Shown: positions 43,933 to 55,837 of the stretch, in pieces | Numbering within the stretch: position 1 is the stretch's first letter | Layout: the number at the start of each line of letters is the position of its first letter | DNA from: Paracamarosporium sp. OC-R06-R3 | Taxonomy: Eukaryota; Ascomycota; Dothideomycetes; Pleosporales; Didymosphaeriaceae | Assembly: GCA_019828545.1 (NCBI GenBank) | Contig: JACVRA010000138.1 | Span: 62,001 to 126,000, forward strand | Reading direction: 5' to 3' | DNA: 64,000 nucleotides | Notes under the pieces: model-generated | Databases searched by the model: none | The model's input: only the letters and a program-made list of their open reading frames with translations | Told to the model about the DNA's origin: nothing | Made by a program: the position numbers and the translations under genes

Positions 43933-46227
43933 TTACTCCTCATCTGACGTATCGGTATCCGTCTCGCTCTCGGACTCCACATCGCCTTCAGTGTCGCTGC
44001 CATCGCTCGAGTCGTCATCAGCGTTCCTGCGCTTCTTAGGTGCTCCAGGCACACCGCCTGACTTCAATGTGCGCATTTGACCAGCAATTGTATCTATAGT
44101 AATTCAAGTTAGTCAAATGTTGTTTTGTCATGTGAAACAAGTATGAGATTGCTTACCCTCATCTGGCTCGCTGATCTCGCCTTCTTCCTCAACCTCTTCC
44201 GCTTTACTCGCGTCTTCGACATTCAGCGTCACTTCCATCTTGGTGTCCATGCCGATGTAGCTGTCGCAGATCATGTGCATCACGAAGGTGTAGGCACCTG
44301 GCTGGGGCGGGGCACCAAACTGCATCTTGAGTGTTTGCACGTTGTAGGTTGGCTTTCCACTCTCGTCCAGAATGGGCTTGTCGAAGGTGGAAAAGGTAAA
44401 AGGAGGCACGGCGATACGGCCCTGCTTGCTGTCTGCGAGGAAGATGTGCCATCTAGGAGCATGATCGCGGGCGTAGTAAGGTGCATGAACCAAAGGTGGC
44501 TGGATAGGCTTTTGGCCAGAACGATCGTCCTTGCGCCCGGTAATCGCAGCCACGTCTCCTTCATCCGGATCGATATCAAGGAGGTCCTTCGGGTTCACCT
44601 CAGGTACATTCGTCGCACCAGGAGGAATGAAACGGGCTTTGACGACAAATTGAACCAGGCTGCTGGGAGTGACGAAGCGCTCGCCAACTACCTTGAAGAA
44701 AGGCTTTTCTACGTGCAGGACGGGAAGTTGTGAAGCCACAGCGAGAGCTTGATTATAATGCGTCTCAGACAGAAGGCCAGGTGCCACAACACGCGCCTTT
44801 CGCTGACTTACGGGCAGGTTCATGAACTCCTGAATTGACAAGTGAGTTCTTGACCGCTCTGCTTCGGCAGCGTTTGCGACAGCGGAAGTAAAGTGCGGAA
44901 GTTGCTCCAAAGGCGATGCGCCTGGTCGTAGGGCTTGGATCAGAAGTTGAGAGGTGTGGTACGCGGCGAGAACGGCCTTGGTGGAGCCATATGCTAAGGC
45001 CATGGATGTGTAGGCCTCATTCAGTCTCAGAGCGATAGGTGCAACCTCGTATTTCTCCTCGTCGAGTGTCTCGTCCCCTAGATTAATGCGTCCAAGGTAT
45101 GCCCATAGCAGCGTCAGAACCTTTCGCCTTCGGCTGTCATCCAGCTCCTCGAGCTTCTGGCGATCCTTTTTGGTCAAAGCTTTTAATACCAATGCACCGC
45201 TTTGCTCTGACAAGACCTTCTGTTCGAGCTTGGACAGTCCGTTGTCGGCCTTGTGCCCAGCCAAAATCTCGTTGAACTCTTCACCACTGCTCAAAGCGCC
45301 CACGACGCCGCTCTCGCCTTGGTCATTGTCATATTCGCGGAACAGTTTACCGGCGCTGGCAACGAGAATCTTTTCTTTCGTCATCCGTTGAGTACCGTAC
45401 CACCACTTGCCGACCGTGTAGGGAAGAACGACGCCGAGAGCGAGAGCGTACATGAGGAGAACGTATTTGCCGTGTCCTTCGGTTACAATCCACTTGGGTA
45501 GAGCGATACCGATACTGAAGCTCTGCTTTCCGTCGGGGTGACCATATTGGAGGTAATTGTTGCGAACTTCCTCATCAGTGAGGGCCTTGAACGCTTTTGT
45601 AACCTCCACCCAGTGATCGTTGATAACATCCATGGTGATATTTTTCTCCGGCTCTTCGCGGCGCTTATCGGGGTGCTGGGTGCGAGAAAGATTTCGGTAA
45701 CGACTCTTGATCTCTTTCTCGCTCGCAGACTAGTTGTTTGTTAACAAGCGCTCCAGGTACCAAAAGCGGGACAATTCACATACCCTAGATACGCCAAGAA
45801 CCTCATACGGATCCCATATCTTAGGTACATTTTGCGCAGTGACAATGATCAAGTAGATCATGCCCGCGATAACCGACCAACCGATCAAACTAACAATAGC
45901 TCGCTTTATCCTCCGTTCTCTCCGTTTCTGCTTCTTGCGCTGCTTCTCGATGAGTTCAGCATGTTCTGGTGTAAAGTCTGAGGGTATCCGAGTTGCGGTA
46001 CTTTCAAGCTCTATAGACGTTTAGTATGCACTAATGCGTGCGGCCGGCGGGTGCGCGCACCTTTGCTGGGCTTCAGAAGCGAGTATGTGACGGGTATGGT
46101 GACGAAACTGGTGAGAGTGACGATGAAGTAGGGGAAGAATTGTCCCTGCACAGTGATTAGTACACTTTTGACTATGCGCGCCAGGCCTTCGTACCTCTCC
46201 ATCGTAGGTGTAGTCTGTCCCAGACAT
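43933..46227 (-). CDS. SEC63: ER protein-translocation subunit Sec63
   Basis: J-domain component of the Sec62/63 complex that recruits BiP/Kar2 to the Sec61 channel. Five exons: 46227-46195, 46145-46061, 46010-45784, 45729-44157, 44093-43933; introns of 49, 50, 54 and 63 nt. The product is 692 residues. N-terminus MSGTDYTYDGEGQFFPYFIVTLTSF gives TM1; TM2 is IVSLIGWSVIAGMIYLIIVTA; the lumenal J domain starts DPYEVLGVSRSASEKEIKSRYR with the HPD triad in SRTQHPDKR; TM3 follows (YVLLMYALALGVVLPYTVG). The Sec63/Brl domain occupies the C-terminal half (QALRPGASPLEQLPHF, VTPSSLVQFVVKARF, PPFTFSTFDKP). The acidic Asp/Glu/Ser tail in the last exon matches the Sec62-binding, CK2-phosphorylated tail known in yeast. 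Confidence 0.96.
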
Positions 46228-46924
46228 TTTGGGTATCTGTCCAAAAGGACGAGGGGTAGCGGAGGAAGAAACTCAGAAAACGAAAGATTTGGAAATGCTA
46301 CCGCTGGTCACAGTGCATGTAGAGGGTGTTATATCGTGTCTTAGAAAGTGGTGTGGTTGAGGCGGCGTGGCCTCAAAGACAGCAATGGTGGTGCTCCAGT
46401 AAGTGCGCCCGACGAGGACACATCTACCGACGCGCTTGGCGTGGGCAGTACTGTCACGTGCACGCGTCAACGCCGAAGAACATCCCTGTAATCCCGGAGT
46501 ATTTGTATAAATAGTTGAATATCTTCAACCGTCTTTCACCAAGGTTGGATCAAGACGAAGATTCAAGAACTCGTCTTCGCAAAATGGCCGTCCTTCTCAT
46601 TCGAGCAACAGGTATCTGAGATTCATCTACGTAGGTACATGCGCCCGTTGTATGCCGCCAAAACCTCATCATTCCTTCATCACAAAACCCAAGGGTATGC
46701 GCCATCAACTTATGACCCCGCGTACCAACACTTCAAAACAAGGCACCATCCTGCGCCGCAACTCCTGCCAGACTCTGTAGGCCTATAGGATGAGCGATGA
46801 TGTCTCTGACTGGAGAAATAAGGGGTCGCTATGTACGAGGGCGCATCATTTCCAGGCTTCTTATCTAATTATCAGGAAGACGTTAGGAACGTCTGGATAT
46901 AGCAGCAGAAACGGACATATATGC
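46228..46924. other. Intergenic region
   Basis: SEC63 promoter and PBS2 3' flank. No other feature supported. Confidence 0.4.
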
Positions 46925-49035
46925 TTATGCCACTTCTGTTGATGTTGTCAGGGCATCCTCCAAGCCATTAGGGCCATTTAGCGGAGGGCTCGAGACAGCG
47001 TCCAATGGTGCTGCGTGCAAGGCAGGCTTCTCGACCCCTTTACCTAGCTTTCCTTGCCGCCGTCTTTCAATGGCAGCTTTAACCCAGTCTGCCACTTCTT
47101 GATCATATACCGGCTCAATCGGCTCCGGAGAGCCTTTGGAACCAGCAGCCACATCAGGTTCAGCAGCAACGGCAGCTTCCACTTCTTCCTCGTCTTCTTC
47201 TGTAATTGTATCTGGCTTGATGAGAGGTGCAAGCCAAGCATGCTGCAGGAGCATTGCGTATGTCGGGCGCAGATTAGGAATTTTGTTCAAGCAACCGTGT
47301 ACGAAGTTACGAGCTGCTTCTGAGTATCCTTCTTCTGGAAGATCCGGGGGGTCGCCATCCACGATAGCCTGAAGTTGATCTTAGTCACAGCAAATACAAT
47401 GATACGATTGATACTTACGCTGAGCTGGCTGAAGATATTGTTATACGTTTCTGGGGGATACGGATATCGGCCCAGTGCGCATTCGATGATTGTGAGGCCA
47501 AGACTCCAGATATCACTCTGCACGCTGTATGTGCCCCCACCAGGATTTGCACCTGCCTGGGCTATTCCACCAGACGATATTCTCTCTGGTGCCATATAAC
47601 TTTGACATCCAATATTCGTCTTTGCGATACTTGCAACTAGGTTACCGCTGACGCCGAAATCGCAGATCTTGATCTGGCCCCTTGTGTTGACAAGAACGTT
47701 GGTAGGTTTCACGTCTCGGTGAATGATGTTATGGTCGTCCTTGAGCGACTTGAGACCCATGACAGTTGCCAGAGTGACCTTTCTCAGTACGTTCTCTGGA
47801 ACACCGTCACCGTATAGCTTGTCTAATGAACCGCCGTCCATGAATTCCATGCATATGTAGACAGCACCCTCCTGGAAGAAAGCTCCATAAAAGTCGATGA
47901 TGTATGGAGATACACAGCGGTGAAGGACGTCTAATTCCATGATAATGGTGGCGAACTTGGCATCGTCTAATTCTAACCGCATCTCTTTCATTGCCATTAC
48001 GACGCCGGTTCCGCCTGAGGTTTTGTTTGTGGTAGGACTGTGGTCCTCGCCTTCGTGGTTCTTACGCGACGGTGAGCCAGGTGCAGCCTTGTTACCTGCC
48101 AGCCCTTGTCCAGGTTTCCTCATCCGAGGTCGAGCATGTCTGACTTTGTATACGGTACCGTAGTTGCCTTTGCCGAGTTCATCGAGTGTATCCACTTCGT
48201 CTAGAGATATGCTAAAGGACATGCCATTTGCGAATTGCACGCCTTCCGAGTTCAGAACAGCTTTGCCCTTGAATTTGAGGGTTCCGGTGTTCGCGTCGAT
48301 AAACTCGGAGTACTTATCCAACATGGTCTCCTGCTTAGGGGGCTCATTTTGGGAAGTGGTACCGCCGTTCATCTGCGATAGCGTGAGACCGGGCTTCTTC
48401 CTGCCAGCAGGAGGGCCAGTTCCGTTGCTGTTGCTTGGGGCAGGTGATCCAGAGAGGCCCCCAGGCAGTCCACCTGGTAACTTTAACCCACGCTTTTCTG
48501 CAAGAGATGGTTTCGCCCCACCGCCCATCCTGCCAGGTATGACAGGGGCCGACTGAAAGTTATGCATGCTCGGTTTGGCTTGCTGCGGTAGGCGGAAATT
48601 GGCTGGAACACCACCAGGATTGCCCATCATGGGCCCGCCTGGAGACGGTGGGGCACCGGCACCGGGCGACATGACGTTGGGTTGGCTCGGTGCCCTGCCC
48701 AGCGGTGCACCTTGCCGACCGAGATGAACCGCTTGTATCCTTGCCAGTATATCTTGCGAAACATTGAGACCGCTTCCCCGGCTGGAGATGGTTGGTGCGT
48801 TTGGGCGTGGATTCCTCGCGGCATTGATGTTGCCAAGCGGGGTGGAGGACGATGTCATGTTGGCTGTGGCGGCAGAGGCAGACACTGAGCGAGGGGGGTG
48901 ACGGCTCCCTGTAGGGGACGAAGGGGCGAGGCTAGGCCTCGCATCGTGGACAGTGGGAGGCGAGGAGGGCGAGGGAGAGCCGAAAGGGCTATCTGAGTCG
49001 AAGTCGTCGCTGGGAGTAGAGGCGGCGGAAGCCAT
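46925..49035 (-). CDS. PBS2: MAP kinase kinase of the HOG pathway (Pbs2 type)
   Basis: Dual-specificity kinase that activates the Hog1 MAPK in osmotic and oxidative stress. Two exons: 49035-47419 and 47368-46925 with a 50-nt intron (GTAAGT..TTCAG); 686 residues. The first ~275 residues are Pro/Ser/Gly-rich. The kinase domain shows LGKGNYGTVYKV (P-loop), a 40-residue insert, then VVMAMKEM (catalytic Lys), YICMEFMDGGSLDKLY, IIHRDVKPTNVLVN (HRD), ICDFGVSGNLVASIAKTNIGCQSYMAPE (DFG and S-x-A-K-T activation loop). The SIAKTNIG loop identifies Pbs2 rather than Ste7 or Mkk1/2. The C-terminal tail is Glu-rich and then Pro/Ala-rich. Start at 49035 has context ACCATGG; the frame upstream has only a TTG. 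Divergent from the auxin-efflux-type carrier gene. Confidence 0.95.
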
Positions 49036-49886
49036 GGTGGGCGCAGCTCGAGGGAGCAATTAAAGATACGTTGCGGAGAAGAGGAGGGAGACTCCACGGC
49101 CCAGCGTCTGGTGGCGGGTTTTGCAGAAACGTGGAGTTGCGTGTCGAGGTGTTTTCTTGGCGGGGAGGAAGTGACAACCGGTGACGCAATGATATCACGG
49201 TGATGCTGGCCAGTTAAGTTGGACGCGTCTGGGGCATGGCGGCAGGACGGGCTAAAGCACAGGTGGCGGCCGTAAAAAAAGGGGGCGCGGAGGGCAATCA
49301 GGGAACGGGCTGCGTTTGCGCTCAGCAGGCAGGCGGTCGCTGCAGTGCGAGCTTGGTTATGATGTCGCCGCGACGGAGGGGCGCGCCAAGGCCGAGCAGA
49401 CGGTGCGCGGGCTCGATCCGGCCAAAAGACAGATCCAGGCAAGACACCGGGGCAGCACAAAGGCAATTATTAGAACCAGGTGCACATGCAGCAACAGAAA
49501 CAGACGGGGCACGGGCGACGCAGAAACTGTCGCCTCGAGCGTGCTTCCGGCGCGGGCCATGGCACGGCGCGCATCGCCACGCCCGATGCTCTCCAGCTCC
49601 ATTAGTGCCGAACCGCGCAATGATAACGCGCAATATCGCCAGCTGCCTGGGCAATGCTTGCCCTTCCCCATCGTCGTTGCAAACACGCCAAACATGGCTT
49701 GCGCTCCTCTCCACTGCGCCCTCTCTTAGACCTGCCCCGTCGCTCGCTGGCCCCCCTGTGACGTTTGCGCCTCCGACACATCACACCGTCCAGAACGGCC
49801 AAGCGCCCAGCGCTGCCGCATTGCACGCTTCAACTACTCCCGCACCTCTCCGCTGTCGCCGCTTCTACTGAGGCATCCGCATCAGG
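49036..49886. other. Shared divergent promoter region
   Basis: 851 bases between divergently transcribed PBS2 and the carrier gene, relatively GC-rich. Open frames here on both strands look like chance frames of GC-rich DNA. Should hold both promoters and long 5' UTRs. Confidence 0.45.
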
Positions 49887-51700
49887 ATGTCCTTCTTCAA
49901 TGGCGCCGTCCAGTCGCTTCGCCTTCGCAATCTCAATTCCGCTGCCTCCGCCGACTTCATGGTCATGACCTCAGACCCGTACAGCACCGGCAATGGCTTC
50001 CTCGAGGCGTTCAAGAAGCGCCCGCCGCATAGCTCGCACCCCGATTTCGCGAATCTCACCCTGCTCGTCTTCGAGGCCGTCATGGAGGTCGTCTGCGTCA
50101 GTCTCCCTGGCTACATTGTGGCGCGTATGGGCCAATTCGACGCAGACGCGCAGAAGTTTGTTGCCAATCTCAACACGCAGCTGTTTACGCCATGCCTTAG
50201 TGAGTGCATACAATTCTCCAGTTGCTTGCAGGCTGTGCTGCAACGCGCTGTTGTCATTACCTTTTGCTAATGCTTGCGCCAGTCTTCACAAAGCTCGCGT
50301 CGCAGCTCAGCGCCGACAAATTGGTTGAGTTGGGTGTTATCCCCTTCATCTTTATCGTCCAATTAATCGTATCCTACCTCGCTGCCTTGATCATATCTAA
50401 GATATACCGATTTAACAAGAGAGCGCGGAACTTCGTGGTCGCCATGGCAGTCTTCGGAAACTCAAACTCTCTTCCCATTTCTCTCGTCATCTCGCTTTCG
50501 AAAACGCTCTCTGGGCTTCACTGGAACAGGATACCGGGCGACAACGATAACGAAGTGGCTGCTCGCGGCATCCTCTACCTCCTCATCTTCCAGCAGCTCG
50601 GTCAGCTGGTGCGGTGGACGTGGGGCTTCAACGTGCTTCTAGCACCCGCCGATGCATACAAGGATGAAGACGACGGAAGGAACAGTATTATGGAGAACGG
50701 CGAATACAGCGATGGCGAGGCAGACCGCCTGTTGGACGACTCGCACTCCGATTACGAGTCAGGCAACGTCACCAGCTATGCGACTTCGATCTCTACTGGG
50801 TCGTCGGACTCAGACTCAATCATACAACGAGAGAACGCCCAGTCGGCTACCTCGTTCGCGACACCGACACATGGAAACACAGTAGTGAAAGGCCCAGGCA
50901 ATATGAACGGGAACGGTCATGTCGACACTAGCATTTCGAACGGCGCAGTGTTTCCATACAAAGCGGACGATGCGCCCAAGGGGCCGAAGAAATTCGTTTT
51001 CCATGCGAAGCGACTCATGCAGCGCTTTGCACGATCCATTCGCGACAGCACTACACGAGCTTCGCGGCGTGTGTTCCTAGCATTGCCAGTGTGGCTGCAG
51101 AAGACGCTGGCGAAGCTTTATTCTTACTCGGCCAAGTTTCTTGCTGGCTGCTGGGAGTTCATGAACCCTCCACTGTGGGCTATGCTGGCAGCTATCGTGG
51201 TGGCCTCCATCCCCCCTGTTCAACACGCCTTCTTTGACCCTGGGACGTTTCTCAGTAACTCTGTGACTCGCGCTGTTAGCCAGAGCGGCGGTGTTGCAGT
51301 GCCGCTCATTCTAGTTGTTCTCGGCGCTAACCTGGCTCGCAACACGCTTCCAAAAGAAGATAACCGCACAATCGAAGACACCAAGGTGGAAAAGAAGCTT
51401 GTCATTGCTTCGCTTGTGAGCCGGATGCTCATTCCAACCATCATCATGGCTCCTCTCCTGGCCATTACAGCCAAGTTCGTACCTGTCAGCATCTTAGCCG
51501 ATCCGATATTCGTCATCGTCTGCTTCCTGCTTACGGGTGCACCGAGCGCGTTGCAGTTGGCTCAGATCTGCCAGATCAACAACGTCTACATGGGCGCCAT
51601 GTCGAATCTATTATTCCAAAGCTATGTTGTCTGGATTCTTCCATCGACGCTCGTATTGGTAATGTTGGCACTAGAAACGGTGGAATGGGCTGCTGCTTGA
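49887..51700 (+). CDS. Auxin efflux carrier (AEC/PIN-like) family membrane transporter
   Basis: Two exons: 49887-50199 and 50283-51700, intron 83 nt (GTGAGT, branch GCTAAT, GCCAG); 576 residues. N-terminal helices include LTLLVFEAVMEVVCVSLPGYIVARMG and LNTQLFTPCLIFTKLASQLS, then ELGVIPFIFIVQLIVSYLAALIISKIY and FVVAMAVFGNSNSLPISLV with the conserved F-G-N-S-N-S-L-P of AEC proteins. A ~200-residue acidic, Ser-rich cytosolic loop follows (SDGEADRLLDDSHSDYESG). The C-terminal helix bundle contains PLWAMLAAIVVASIPPVQH, SQSGGVAVPLILVVLGANLAR, and FLLTGAPSALQLAQICQIN. The layout matches yeast Ynl095c/Ecm3-type carriers. Transported substrate in fungi is unknown. Confidence 0.93.
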
Positions 51701-52398
51701 GTATAATCATTCAAAACTGTTGTACGTTGAGATGGCATTAGCGGGTGTTTGGCGTTACTCGAACTGGGCAGTTTGTACGACTGGTATTGTATGTATATAG
51801 GGCAAAAGCATCGGTCACTGGGTGATAAATAGCAGCATGGCGCAACTGGAGCTTGGATACCCGACTTTCGCTTTGGAACCTGTAGACAAAGTCTTGTGTG
51901 TTATTCGAACATATCGTGTAATTTCCAGTATCATGTCCTCGACCGCTATCCAGGCGAACGGTTACGTAGCCCCACGTCGCACAAGCCGTTGATAGGCGCG
52001 AGGCAAGAGCTCGAGAAACTGGGAAGGCGCTACTGTGTCACACTCACGAGACTACTCAGGTGCGCTCCAGGCCTCCTTTCCTCCATCAACCTGTGCGTAC
52101 GAGTTCACCGTCTGCCTCTCTTCTTCCTCTGCAAGTCGACCTGCAGAGTCCTCCACGAGCTCTCGCCCCACGTAAACCAATCGATCTTGGCACGTGTACA
52201 CCCCGGCTACAGGGCCGCAGTAGCGCCACCGATAGCAGCCCTGCGAGTCCGATTCCCGCTTCGACTTAGAACACAGATTGCTGCGCTCGCACACTAGAAC
52301 CACGGCTATTCGCGAAATTCCCTGGCCTGGCCTGCTTACTTTGTCATCTTTTGGGCCTGCGTGAAGAGCATCCTTCCCACGAGCTTGGTGGTTGCGCA
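51701..52398. other. Intergenic region
   Basis: 3' flank of the carrier and promoter/5' UTR of the choline kinase. No other feature supported. Confidence 0.4.
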
Positions 52399-55384
52399 AT
52401 GGCTTCCTCGAGTAAAGATCCGCACAGTGTTGCGTCGGCAAGCCCAAAGCTGCAGTCTGCCACTCGCTCTGTGCAAGATGGCACGTCGCCGCGCCCAAGT
52501 AGCGCAAAAGGTTAGTACTTTCTGCCTTGAGCTTCCTTCATTCAGATGCTGCGCACTGGTTGCATGTGTGTTTCTCTTGTTTCATTCCCCTTTGTGCAGA
52601 GGAATCGAATTGTCCCAGTTCCATTCGGAGGGTTCTTGTTATATAAGCCATTGGCTCTCTCGATTGGGCCTCTCGTCCCGTAGCTCTGGTTTGATATACA
52701 ACACACGAGAAGATCGGGTTAAAGCGCAAGCTTCTATGTTTCTAGGACAATATAGCACATCCCTCATGGAGGCTTTTCGAGGCCAAAAGAGGGCATTCGA
52801 TACGTGGACGCAACACTTCTACGCTTAGAATTGCAGCAAAACGGCTTACACTTTGTCTCAGTTGTTTCAATTGCCGACCCTGAGATCGAAAGCATCTCTC
52901 CCTTGATGCAGGGCCAACACAAAGAGCTGAACCAAGGTGACTATTTCGACCTTGGTCAAGCTGCCAAACAGTTCCGTGCCAACGTGAGCGGAAAGAGACT
53001 CGCAGGCAGAGCATCTGTTGAGCGGCTTCAGCCAGTGAGCAGGCCGTCGACTGAAGGCAATCCGTCACACGCATCTCTTGTTTCGGACAGCTCCGAAGGG
53101 CTCTCCTCGCGGCATTCCCACGAGAGCTTGGTAAAGCAGGTCACCTCATGGCTCAAGAGCGAGAAGGCCCGGCGACACGCGCGCAGATCAAAGCGCAAGA
53201 CCGCCGCCACCAAAGTAGCCTCTGCAATTGAACAATCCTTAGGCGCACCCAAAAGCGACACTGCCGGCCACACCACATCTGGAGAGAGACGTGATTCTGA
53301 CTCATCAGAGGGTTCAGTAGCCTTGGATCAACTCGCCATGATACTCGAAAGAACAATGTCCCTCAAGTCTACAGAAGGATCACCTCGCTTTCCCAGAGGC
53401 TTGCACGGTCGAAAGTTGTCGGCTATCTTCAAACGCAATTCTCAAATTTCGTCGGGGGAAGATCACTTTGACTCTATTGATCAGCTTGTACCCGGCTGTG
53501 AAGCTGTTCTGGATAATTCTAAGACCATGACGTATGGTGCTGGGGGCCCAGAATCAGAGAGCACTGACGACTTGACAAGGGTTCCATCCCGTCGAGCCAA
53601 GAAGGAGAAAGAAGCGTGGGCAACCTTCAAATATGAGATTGTACGGCTTGCACATACTCTAAAGCTTAAAGGCTGGCGGCGGGTGCCGTTGGATATGAGT
53701 GGCGAGATCAGTGTTGACCGGTTAAGTGGTGCTTTGACAAATGCTGTATACGTGGTTTCTCCTCCCAAAAACCTCCCTGAACAAACACCCCGCGAGGAGG
53801 GAGTCCATGCACCAAAGAATCCTCCTCCGTAAGATGGCGTCCCCCTTCTATCTATACACGCTAATCTTTTCAGCAAACTACTACTGCGTATATATGGCCC
53901 ACAGGTTGAGCATCTCATCGATCGAGAGGCAGAACTGCAGATTCTACGGAGGCTTGCTCGCAAGCGAATCGGACCGCGGCTACTAGGCACCTTTACCAAC
54001 GGGAGATTCGAAGAGTTCTTCAACGCGAGAGCACTGACTCCCCAAGAGCTTCGCCTTCCGGACACTTCGAAACAGATCGCGAAGCGTATGAGGGAGCTAC
54101 ACGAGGGCATTGATCTGCTTCCAAAAGAGCGAGAAGCTGGTCCTTTTGTTTGGCAAAGCTGGGATAAGTGGGTTGATCGAGCAGAGAAGAGGATGTCATG
54201 GTTGGACGAGCAAATCAAGAATGGCACCCAGGGCGTTGTGCAATCTGCAGCTGACAGGTGGAAGGACCGGGGTCTGGTGTGCGGCGTAGAATGGTCTGTT
54301 TTCCGGAAAACGGTTGAGAAATACCGAGCTTGGCTTGAAGAGCAATACGGCGGCATTGAGAAGCTCAACGAACGACTAGTCTTTGCTCACAATGATGTAA
54401 GCTTCCACCCAGCGTTGATCAATTCAATCTGACAGGAAACACAGACGCAGTATGGAAACATCCTACGCATGACACCCTCAGGGGAATCGCCTCTTCTCCT
54501 GCCTGCAAATGAGCACAAACAACTCATCGTCATCGACTTTGAGTATGCGAATGCAGACCTTCCTGGCTATGAATTTGCCAACCACTTCGTAGGTTGCCTC
54601 CTTTCGAATCGATCAATCTTGGGTAAGCGTCCCAGCTGACTAGTAACAGAATGAATGGTGCTACAATTACCATGACCCGAACCCTCATCGAATCAACACT
54701 TCTGTCTACCCCACGCCCGAGGAACAACATCGCTTCATCCGCGCCTATCTCATGCACAATCCCTCCTTTAAAGCAGCAGGCGGCTCTGCATCGAACCCAT
54801 CGACTCCTCACCTCGGTCCTCTTAATTCCTCTGGTAGCAGCACCGCCCACGCTGCTACCGCTACCCCAACCACCATCTCCGCCTTCATGCTGGATTCTCG
54901 AGCTCCACCTGGAGAGCGCTACTCGTACCAGGAGCAAGAAGCACAGACAGAGCAGAACATTGAGGTGGAGTGCAGCAGGCTCATGGCCGAGACAAGGCTC
55001 TGGCGAATGGCTAGTTCAGCTTTCTGGATCGCCTGGGGCATCGTGCAAGCCGTCGTGCCCGGGATGCCGGACTTCGATGATGAAGAGAAGGAGGTGTCGA
55101 TGAGCGAGGAGACCCCGGTGCTAGAGAGTGCGACGAAAGAGATTAGAGACGAGGCAACTGCTGAGGAGAAGCAGAGCAGCGCGGGTGAGAAGGAAGAAGG
55201 CAAAGTTGAAGCGGGCACCGCTGAGCATGAGGAGGCACACGACGAAGAGGAAGAGTTTGATTATCTGGGGTATACGCAGGAGCGAGCCATGTTCCTGTGG
55301 GGAGATGCGATCAAGCTAGGCATTGTGCAGGCGGAGGACTTGCCCGAGGAAGTCAGGGCGAGGGTTAAGACCGTGGAGTACTGA
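52399..55384 (+). CDS. CKI1: Choline/ethanolamine kinase
   Basis: Phosphorylates choline (or ethanolamine) in the Kennedy pathway. Five exons by frame and consensus: 52399-52510, 52862-53828, 53874-54396, 54445-54588, 54650-55384, giving about 826 residues. The first intron (351 nt) is unusually long and its acceptor less certain; the others are 45, 48 and 61 nt. A ~300-residue Ser/Arg/Lys-rich N-terminal extension precedes the kinase core. The core shows KLLLRIYGPQVEHLIDREAEL, RLLGTFTNGRFEEFFNARAL, Brenner's motif FAHNDTQYGNILR (HND, split by an intron), IVIDFEYANADLPGYEFANHF (DFE), and NEWCYNYH. The C-terminal lobe has a Thr/Ala-rich insert and an acidic Glu-rich stretch before YTQERAMFLWGDAIKLGIV. 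Convergent with an APC-family permease. Confidence 0.9.
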
Positions 55385-55837
55385 GCTCGGCAAGTGAACC
55401 CGTGTGGATCTTCAGACGGAGCTCTACGTAAGGCAGAGATTCGCGTTTCCTGCCTGCGACACGCAAGTTTTCATCGTACTCGGACGTAGAGTTTGTCTTG
55501 CGACGCAGAAGTCGCTCGTTGAGCACTCCTCATGTACATACTACGCGATACTCCATCAGAAATCAGAAACAAGATAATTATGCATGCATGCAATCCTTAT
55601 CCATCAGTCGAATAAGAACGAAGCCAGATTTCTGGTACAGAACGATAAAATACTGCGGCTGTCGTGCGCTTGAATGGAGAGGTGGATCGTGCTTGAATTG
55701 AAGAATGCGGCTGTTTGACGAATCAACACGAGCTTTCGTCATTCAAGCTCAGCCCAAGGTCGCTTCTAATACCCTTCATTCGCCCTACTACCCATCCGCT
55801 GCTCTCCTCCAACAAAACCCCTCCCTCCACGCACCCC
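55385..55837. other. Intergenic region between convergent genes
   Basis: 3' flanks of choline kinase and the permease. Ends in C/T-rich sequence. No gene seen. Confidence 0.45.

Noticed and set aside
44125..44733. Plus-strand frame of 202 codons within SEC63
   Set aside because: Antisense shadow of a highly conserved SEC63 exon.
48855..49466. Minus-strand Pro/Arg/His-rich frame at the 5' end of PBS2
   Set aside because: Overlaps PBS2's first exon in another frame and has composition typical of GC-rich chance frames.
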